Origin: Xylaria sp. FL1777
Taxonomy: Eukaryota; Ascomycota; Sordariomycetes; Xylariales; Xylariaceae
Reading direction: 5' to 3'
Assembly (NCBI GenBank): GCA_022578965.1
Contig: MU400512.1
Coordinates: forward strand, 310,001 to 374,000
Length of the DNA: 64,000 nucleotides
The notes beneath the pieces were generated by a model. That model searched no databases. It had not been told where the DNA came from and saw nothing but the letters and a program-made list of their open reading frames with translations. Shown one piece after another: positions 56,400 to 64,000 of this stretch. Every line of letters begins with the position of its first letter. The stretch's first letter is position 1. The translations under genes and the position numbers were made by a program.

Positions 56400-58266
56400 T
56401 CAATAGAACTTCTGCAAGTCTGGGCCCCCGGTACCAAAGCTAGCGGGACCTTGCCATTGACTCCCTTGCTGGGGGGAAGATTGATTTTGTTGAGTCGGTG
56501 GTCCTGCTTGAGATGAAGACTGGGCACTGCCTAACGAGGGAAAATTATCATCGTACGAAACACCACCCTGGCCCTCTCGCGTCCCCAGGTCGTCTAATGA
56601 CCGGTAACCGCCTCGTCCACCGCGCCCGCCGCGTCCTCCCCCCCGGCCTCTGGGGGCACCGCGATGACCACGACTTGAAGACCCACCTCTAAAGCCACCA
56701 CGACTCCCGCCACGCCCTGGATGGCTTGAGGTGTGAAAGCCTCGTGCATTACTGTGGCCATATCCACCGCTGGTAGAGCGTTGTTGTCGATCATCGCCGT
56801 CTACTTTCGGGTGCTTGCGCTTACCTCGCGAGGCAAAGCTGTCACTCTCGTCGTCTGAAGCGTCTTCAGGTTCGATCCGCAGCATCACCTTCTCACCTAC
56901 CTCAGTGTCAAACACAAATGCTTTCTCGGGCGGGATGGGTTGCCACTGCTGGATCTTATTTACATCCGAAGGGCGAGCGCCTCGACGGGTGGCGATGACG
57001 ACGGAGGGAGTCGCGGAATCTGTATGGTATGGTGCTGATGCGGGAACGGGCTGTAAGGAAATAGCCCATAGATTATTGTCCCAGGATCCTATTCCCGCAA
57101 CGCTCCAGCGCATCTTGGCGTGCATCCCGCCAATTTTCTCCAGCACACCAGGCGGACATGGCTTAGGGGTGATGATGACGGCGTTCGCTTGGTACTTGAC
57201 TTCGCTATCAGGCAAGTGAGGAGCGACTAGTCCAATTAGTTGCTTGGTAGTATCTGGTAGGATCATGTAGCACGTAAAGAAAACCGTTTTTCTTATGGCT
57301 AAGCGCTCACTACGACCTCGTTTTGATCGGTCATCGACTATCAGGTTATGGCTGTTGATTAGATGCTGTACCTCAGCTACCTCCACGACTGGGTCTAGGT
57401 TTGTGGAGACGTCTGCGACTTGTATTACTTCTGCTGCGATGGGACCACGAGAGGACTGGTTGCGGAAGTCTTGCAGGCTCTTGTTGTATTCGTCCAGGAA
57501 CTCTCTGAATCCAATGACGTGATTAGTGCGGTCTTCGTATATGCGAATCTCCTGCGCATGTTTATATGTCTCCATGGTGGCCCTTAGAAAGGCCTGCTTG
57601 AACAACATGGTGCTCTTGAATCGCTCACTGTTCGGTCCAACCTCTGGCTTCAGTCCCATCATGTCGAATTCCAAGCCTTTACTCTTGACGATGCGCTTGA
57701 TCAGGTCGGAGAAGCCGCGTTCGCTGCGACCCGTCAAGAGCACACAGAGGGCATCCTTCTGTTTCATGCTCAGGTGGACCAGCTCGACAATCTTCTCGTT
57801 CCACCAGCCGTCCCATGCACGAGGCTCTTCGCGCTCGACGCCATCGCCCGTAGCAGCGAGTATGCGCGAATCATGCCACCACCCGCCGTTGACGAAGATA
57901 TCGGGGCTCCCCAGGCGACCCATGGTGGCACTATTCCATAGCCTCGGATTCGGCAGCGGCGTCTGGAACAGCGTATTGTCGAAGTCGTAGACATGGATTG
58001 TGCTGATCTTGTCCGGGGCTGCGTGATGGGATCAAGGTTAGCGAGACCTCACTGTCGCGGTCATGTGCGGAAGAGGCGAGACGGCGACACCTACCGGGAA
58101 GATGTGTGCTTAGTATGGACCATCTGCTGAGGGCGGTTACAGTATGCAGGCCATTCGCGCCATTCGCCGAGCCGTTGGGGATGCCATTCCCATATCGCCC
58201 AGGTCGCGATCCCATGCTGTCGCGCAAAAGCTGGCGTGTACTCGAGAGGGTGCGAGCGATGAACAT
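56400..58266 (-). CDS. HAD-domain 'Swiss army knife' RNA repair-like protein with RGG tail
   Basis: The model is complement(join(56400..58018, 58095..58266)), 596 aa. Exon 1 (MFIARTLSSTRQLLRDSMGS..) joins at THLP-APDKISTIHVYDFDNTLFQTPLP, restoring the HAD motif I DFDNTLF (Asp69 and Asp71). VLLTGRSERGF is motif II, and IRIYEDRTNHV lies in the motif III/IV region. A second domain follows. The C-terminal about 110 residues are disordered and rich in RGG/RG repeats and Gln/Ser, suggesting RNA binding. The HAD_SAK family is linked to RNA end processing by domain context only. The Arg/Ser-rich first exon might be a mitochondrial presequence. The long frame without exon 1 lacks the catalytic Asp motif. 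Confidence 0.87.
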
Positions 58267-58847
58267 GCGCCTATTCAGATGGGCATGCTGGTTGTTTCGA
58301 TTAACCCGACTTCGACATTGGGCTGTAGCGACTTGGGTCTTGGTTATGTAGGTCTCGGGAATGCCGATTCACGTTGATACTACCTTGGGAGAGAGACCCG
58401 GTTCTAGATGTGCTATGAATGTAGGTAGGCATTGATGACCTACCTACCTTGCTGCATATTTTCTATTTTCCAGGTAGTCTAGGTGCATTAGGTAGTGGGG
58501 ACATAGTAGAATACCTACCGGTATAGCGTAGGCATGCTCCACTTCGAGTCTCGAATACCTACCTGCCTAAGTATCCTAGGTACCTACCTATCTAACTCTG
58601 CATGTAACAGGCATATTGACAACCTCAAGTTTACCGCCTGCTGGTTGCCCTCACAATCTTTGCCAATCAATCTAGCTGCTTCATTTCGAACCCCTTCGAA
58701 ATCGTTGATTGAGAGAGTGCCATACAGAATCCCATGAAAGAGGCCCAAAACTAAGACATCCAAGGAACATATATCCATTTCGTTGTTTCATATGATGACT
58801 GACTGTCTAGAAGTATTACTAACGAAAAGGATAGATCATTCTCGGCA
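58267..58847. other. Divergent promoter region with CCTA/TAGG runs
   Basis: Separates the HAD gene (-) and the DUF167 gene (+). TAGGTAGG and CCTACCTA motifs recur at about 58420-58450 and 58555-58592 in both orientations. Confidence 0.5.
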
Positions 58848-59309
58848 ATGTCCACTCGAGCAGCCATCAGCCTCATAAAACCGAAATCATCAGCCGAGAT
58901 CCTCCTACTACGGTGTCATGTTCGGCCCGGGGCTAGCAAAGCACGTGAAGGAGTAGTCACCATCACAGATGAAGCTATCGAACTTTGCGTATCTGCGCCA
59001 CCACAGGATGGCAAAGCTAATAAAGCTGTTTTACAAGTCCTTAGCGAGGTAAGAGATCCTCGCCTCCCACACATCCATAACATAAATTTGGGATCTAGCT
59101 ACATTTGATTCGTCGCACTGTCATTTTATACTTACCGAGACTAGGCATTGGGGATGCCGAAGTCTGACTTGCAGATTACACATGGGTTGAAATCTAGGGA
59201 CAAAACTGTCAGTGTGTTAAGCACTTCTTTGACACAAAGACGCTGTGGTGACGCGACTGATATCGTCAAATATGTGAGGGAAAGGCTTGATTCCACGATC
59301 TCATCTTAA
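58848..59309 (+). CDS. YggU/DUF167 (UPF0235) family small protein
   Basis: The model is join(58848..59048, 59145..59309), 121 aa. The pattern [17 protein letters not shown], then [22 protein letters not shown], then [17 protein letters not shown] is the DUF167 signature. The family is found from bacteria to humans (C15orf40-like) and has no settled function. The frame without splicing stops shortly after the donor; splicing at GAG/GTAAGA to CTAG/GCA restores the conserved second half. Confidence 0.9.
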
Positions 59310-59699
59310 AGGACGAGTAAACCCTAAACACCTTTGTCGAGACAGTACAGAAGGTTGGATAATCTGACATATGAATAATGTTAACGCTCACGTCTCTCAA
59401 CCCAGACTTTGACTTTCGTTTGTTGGAAGACCCAGAACATCAGGAATGATAGAACAATGTGGTGATAGACTAATCATGCTCGTAAACGAGTCATAAACAG
59501 CCTCTAAGGAATCTCATCATAGCAAAGGGAAGTGAAAACCAAGGGTGGCTCGGGTAACACTTACAACTTAGGAGCCATGTTTAACTCCATGTAGGCAGCG
59601 GAGATAGAATTATATCAGTTGACAAAGGAAGATTCGATAGGTTACACGAGGCATCCGATTACATATGCACAGGTCTGGATCATTCAGGCATTCACCAGG
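59310..59699. other. Short intergenic gap between convergent genes
   Basis: Nothing recognised. Confidence 0.5.
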
Positions 59700-60497
59700 C
59701 TATTCTGCTACGGCCGAGACAGGTTTGACCTCAACGCCGTATTTAGCTCTCAGTCTCTCTTGTCTCCGTTCTTCGTATCCGGGCGGCTCAATTCCTAGGC
59801 AGTGATGTCAGTAAAGTGCAAGGTGCGCGTAATCGAATGGGTCGATTCTGTCGAGGGTCATGTACCTCTGCCCTCTCCAACCTCCTCTATGATCTCCGCT
59901 ATCGGCCGTCTGCGATTCGTTCGTAGATATTCCTTGCGCTCGTACTCATCCATCCCCTCAACCTCGGTTCGCGTGCCACGCAGGCTGCCACCAGTATAGT
60001 CAAAAACGGTCATGACGACCGAGAACGCGGCACCAAAGCCGAGAATACGTGGCATACGGCCGGCTGTCCCAGTTGTTAGCTTATACTCAGTGCAGAGCGA
60101 CCGATATATGCCATACTCCTCAGACCCAATGAAGCGCCTCCGAGGAAGGAAGCAATGGCTGTGTTGTAGCTATCATCCTTCTCGCGTATGTTGGCGGCGG
60201 CGTCCTTGGAGAAGCTGTAGACGGTTGTGAGGACGGCTGTAGTGGCCTGTGTCAGCAGCTGCAACTGATCGATTGGAAGCTATACTATTTCGTACTGAGA
60301 GAAGCAATAGTGCCGCCGGTCCTTGTGAAGACGCCCCAAGCTCCAACATTCCGTGTTGCGAGCGAATTCTGCACGGCTGAGAGGAAGAGGCCAGCTCCAC
60401 CGCCCACCAAGGCGCCCTGGAGACCGGACTTGACGGCATCTCTCTGGTGGAATGGTCGTTCCTCGGCCAGTCTCTGGATGGGGTGAGGATTCGCCAT
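59700..60497 (-). CDS. Complex I accessory subunit of the Tim17/22 family (B14.7/NDUFA11-like, 21.3 kDa)
   Basis: The model is complement(join(59700..59794, 59866..60063, 60117..60236, 60296..60497)), 204 aa, all phases consistent. It begins MANPHPIQRLAEERPFHQRD, then VKSGLQGALVGGGAGLFLSAVQNSL, the Gly-rich Tim17-like helix 1. Further helices are SFLGGASLGLR and RILGFGAAFSVVMTVFDYTGG. A charged matrix-facing tail (ERKEYLRTNRRRPIAEIIEE) ends the protein. It matches the fungal NADH-ubiquinone oxidoreductase 21.3 kDa subunit of the inner mitochondrial membrane. Longer upstream frames to 60692 are 5' leader. Confidence 0.9.
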
Positions 60498-61881
60498 CTT
60501 GAGACAACCCGGGGACGGTCGCAGTCGGAAAGTGGTGGGATTCGTAGGGAGTAGACGAGAGGTTGGCCAGCAAGCGCCAGTTTGTTGCTTAGAGCTCTGG
60601 TCAATTGAATGGCTCTGATTCGAGGCCCCAAAGCCTTCTATCCAGCCGCAATTTTCCCTATTGGCTCCGAGCGGGTGGGTACAGCCCCACATGCCGGAGC
60701 TGGACTTACCTCTACTCCGTTGGGCTTTCTATTGGCTACTGGCCAGATACATGTAGATCCTTGCGTAACCAGGTACCTATAGGCTATAGGCTATTATGTT
60801 CCACTAGGCGTGTTTGCGCTTGTACGTCAGCAACCAAGGCAGCAGCCCCAGACTGCTGAAGCACGGTAAAGCAGTGTGGGCCTTGGAGCTTGGAGGCTCA
60901 CAGACGGAGGATAAGGATAAGTCATCCAGCAGAGCAAGCTCTCGCCCATCAATGCCTCTGCTCTTACGTGCCATGTTCATTTCACTCGCAACATCTCATC
61001 CCAACATGTGCCCTCGCACGAGTCGGTCAGCGGCCTTCTAGATTCCGGCTTCTTTTCGGCGCATTTCTTTGTTACAGCACCCATGAGCCCCGCTGCTCTT
61101 CATCCCTTCCGCCGCATAGTCTCGACTCACGAAGCCCCCTCCACCACCAAGCCCCGAGCTTTTCGTTCAAACAGCATTTTGTGAGCAAGCTCCGAAATCG
61201 CCTCCTTCACTCTTCATACCAGCGAAAACCAGAGCTTTCTACTGCCACCTTAGCCCGGTATCTCCTCGTCAACTAGTTAGCCCACCATATTAAAGGTGCT
61301 GTTATTTCCAATTTGCCACTTTCTGCGTGTGAGCTTGATTGCTGGCCTTGCAAACGCCAGAACTTCTGTATGCCATTTCATTTCCATCCTCACCAACAGG
61401 CATGGTGAGCTTGAGTGCCCATAGATATTGTCGTCTAGAGAATGCACGCATCCATTTCTTATTGTGCCATTCAATGTTGGATCTTGCGCTATGACACCTC
61501 CAGCCAGGTTCTGAGCCTATGGCTATCTTAATTCATTGTAATCTCTCGTTTTTGCGCTTGCACATCCCCTCAAGCTTTTTTCCTTCTTACCTTTTACCTT
61601 GATATATGATCTACCCCTGACTATCTCTCAGCTGTGGTTAAGTGTGCCTACTAACCCGGTCCCTAGTAGTGAAATTATGGTCCCGGGATGTTTCCTTAAT
61701 ACATCAACAGAACTTCGCTAGATGCTATGATATGAAGCCCTGTTCGGCTCTCTGGCTCTGGACGTTCTGTGAAAGAGAACCTAACATTTCTTGACAATCT
61801 TGGGATTGCGGTCCGTTCCCGCTACATAACCACGGCCACACCGTACCGTCCCGAGTGAGATCTTGAAGTCTTACCGCAACC
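60498..61881. other. Divergent intergenic region
   Basis: Contains promoters of the complex I subunit and the deubiquitinase. No gene is supported; a 128-codon plus frame at 60890-61276 is Ser/His-rich noise. Confidence 0.5.
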
Positions 61882-64000
61882 ATGGCTGCACTGTCGCCAC
61901 CCCTATCGCCTCCTTTGGATATAGAAGCTGCCTCTCGTCTACGTGGCATAAAAGACAATGCTATACGTACTTTCTGCACGGCGGCGGGCTCACATGGTGG
62001 GTAATCGCCGCATTTTCTGGCAGTCTGACTCCACTGTTGCTGGAACCCGCGATCAGTTAACACAGTGTAGCCTACTCGTCACCTCTGTTCCTTCGCCGTT
62101 TCCTTGAGCTACAGCTGTCTGAATTGCCATATCATATGGATCCGGGGTGCTCAAGTCACACTATGCTCCTCCTTCCTGACCAAACATATGAGAGCAAAGA
62201 CCAGTCTTTTCTGTCCATTCTATGTGCAGAGTGCAGGTATCATTTCCATGTGACGACTTACAAGACTTGCACCAGAGGCTTGGACGACTCGCAGCATCCC
62301 AGCCATATGCTCATCCCTTTCTCTACGGATCCACAAGGCCACAAACATGTGGCAGGAGATGCAAATTTCATCTGTGCTGTGGAAAATTGTTTCTACAGAG
62401 TCAAAATCTCTGTGGTACCACCGAATCTTACTGCCTGGCAGATCGGTCTGTTGAGAGATGATAATAGAATTCTTCGTAATTTACAGGTGGCAAGAAAGGA
62501 AGACCCTGACAGATATTCTGACATTCCGAGCACCTGGGGCGCTGGGACGACCGTTCCAACATTGGCTAAGTACCTTGAGGACCGTCTCGCGAAGCCTAGT
62601 AGCGAAGTGCTGAAAATTAAGAAGAGAAACAAGAGATTCTGCGTCTCCTTCGGCAAGGATTTCGATGATCTTCTTCGATCGCTGGGCTTTGAAGAGAGAA
62701 CTGACGAGGAGGGAGAAGAATGCTGGTATATTACCGAAGTTGAGCCAATCTCCAACGGATCCCCTACTCCGGTGGCCACCAGAAGAGCCCACTTGCAGGA
62801 CACATTGGAAGAGTTACGAACATTTATATCTAGTTCGAATACTACCCCAGCCTGGGCAAAGCTCATGGATGCTTTCCCAGGGCACTTGCCACGTCGCGAA
62901 GCCGACATTGTAGCAGCAAACACGATTTCAGAAGATGACTTGACACTGTTGGGGTGCTTAAAAGAATTTTCTCCCCAATGGTTCAGTTGGGCTGCTATTC
63001 TCTTGGCTGGTATATGCCCTTCCCGTCGGGATGCGTTTCTTGACGCTGGACTTCGCTGCATCCAGGAACGTAGTGAAGAAGCGTCACTAAGCATCATTAT
63101 GTATAAATCCCAGTTTGATCAAATGCCTTCAGTTGACGCCCAAGTCCAAGCTGCATTTGACTTCTTTGGTGCCTCCCTTGAGGACGGTAAAGATACTGGT
63201 CGCATCTTGAGCAAGTATCGTACCATAGTTCAAGCTGATGCAGCTGATTCGTTCAAAAGCGAAGCTTTTCAGCACCTTGAAATCATCAGCAACCATCTAG
63301 GTGCCGACCTGATAGGCGATGTTGCTCGAGGTGACTCTTTAGCCATTCCTACCCCTTCAATCAGTACAAATAGCAGGCGAATGAGCATCGGTTCAGCAAG
63401 TCGACTACTCAAAGTAGACGCAGCTTTCACTGCGGAGATTATCAGAGAATTCGCCGCTAATGTAGTAAGTGTCTGACTCTTCCAATATCCTGGATATTTT
63501 TGCTAATCCTCTGGGCCGAATAGGAAGAGCAGGTAGATCGGAGCAAAGTCGTTGAGGCACTTGAGGTATTAAGCGACCTCAAATTACAACAGGATAAATT
63601 TGCCGAAGCGCATAGTCTAAAAGACGCGGCGGATTTCCTACGGGCAACAGAGAATGCTGCAACGGGCCAACTCGACAACTCGAAAGTTGAGCAATCACTA
63701 ACCGAAGACCCTGCAACCCCCTTTACTGCTCCTCCAGGCCTGAAGAATATTGGGAACACTTGCTACTTGAACAGTCTACTGCAATACTTCTACAACGTCA
63801 AGCCTATTCAAGACATGGTTCTCAACTACGATCAAATCCAACTAGGGTTAGACGATGCATCAATCAATAACCGCCGGACCGGGGGCAATGGTACACGGGT
63901 GACTTTAGAGGAAGCTATTGTGGCTCGCCAGTGTAAGTGAAATATTCAATGACTACTGCGAGATTGCTGACTCTTGGAAGTTGTCGAAGAACTTCGCCGT
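61882..64000 (+). CDS. Ubiquitin-specific protease, Ubp2-like, 3'-truncated by window end
   Basis: The partial model is join(61882..62000, 62066..63464, 63524..63932, 63981..>64000). The N-terminal half has a Cys/His-containing segment (LCAECRYHFHV, AVENCFYRV) and long helical sequence. The USP catalytic box starts PGLKNIGNTCYLNSLLQYF with nucleophile Cys at about residue 586. The layout, with a long N-terminal extension before the Cys box, resembles fungal Ubp2 (USP25/28-like), which trims Lys63 ubiquitin chains with Rsp5. The first exon (MAALSPPLSPPL..) and its GTAATC donor are the least certain part. The last junction gives QFVEELRR and runs off the edge. Confidence 0.83.

Noticed and set aside
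60285..60692. N-terminal extension of the complex I subunit frame
   Set aside because: The extra 65 residues are not protein-like, and MANPHPIQRLAEERPFHQRD is the family start.

Overview
The window is nuclear DNA of a filamentous ascomycete (Pezizomycotina, most likely a Sordariomycete). Genes carry short 45-180 nt introns with GTAnGT-type donors, CTAAY/CTGAY branch points and YAG acceptors. They encode typical fungal proteins: the Skt5 chitin synthase activator, Rad54, a Lgl/tomosyn protein, DNA primase, a complex I Tim17-like subunit, fungal BTB proteins, a NACHT STAND protein and an MpaB-like oxygenase. The species cannot be fixed from sequence alone. Tetranucleotide TAGG/CCTA tracts are scattered through the intergenic DNA. 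All exon models were built by hand from splice signals, reading phase and remembered family conservation.

Layout. 1-19 kb is mostly conserved housekeeping: Skt5-like protein (+), Rad54 (-), a mitochondrial carrier (+), a coiled-coil protein (-), 2.2 kb of non-coding DNA, and a Sro7/tomosyn WD40 protein (+). At 19-22.7 kb lies a seven-exon secreted GH3 beta-glucosidase (+).

23.9-37.0 kb looks like an accessory, secondary-metabolism region. It holds a cytochrome P450 (+), a repetitive secreted precursor peptide (-), a UstYa/DUF3328 oxidase (+), an MpaB/DUF2236 oxygenase (-) and a class I sesquiterpene-type synthase (+). The precursor has a signal peptide and five near-identical 40-residue repeats. 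Each repeat sits in its own exon and ends in an invariant Tyr-Glu-Leu-Pro-Gly followed by a dibasic site. With UstYa transcribed divergently from it, this is the hallmark of a dikaritin (ustiloxin/phomopsin-type) RiPP system. I regard it as the main discovery in the window; its core sequence is not one I recognise. The terpene synthase and MpaB-like enzyme next door could form a second pathway or a composite one.

38-41 kb has a polyglutamine coiled-coil protein and non-coding DNA. 41.6-52.5 kb is a second accessory block. It contains two paralogous BTB proteins, a NACHT NTPase flanked by two unrecognised membrane proteins, two miniature inverted-repeat elements and an LTR-like repeat that has a second copy at 11.6 kb. 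53.7-64 kb returns to housekeeping: DNA primase small subunit (+), a HAD/RGG 'Swiss army knife'-type protein (-), a YggU/DUF167 protein (+), a complex I Tim17-family subunit (-), and the N-terminal part of a Ubp2-like deubiquitinase running off the right edge.
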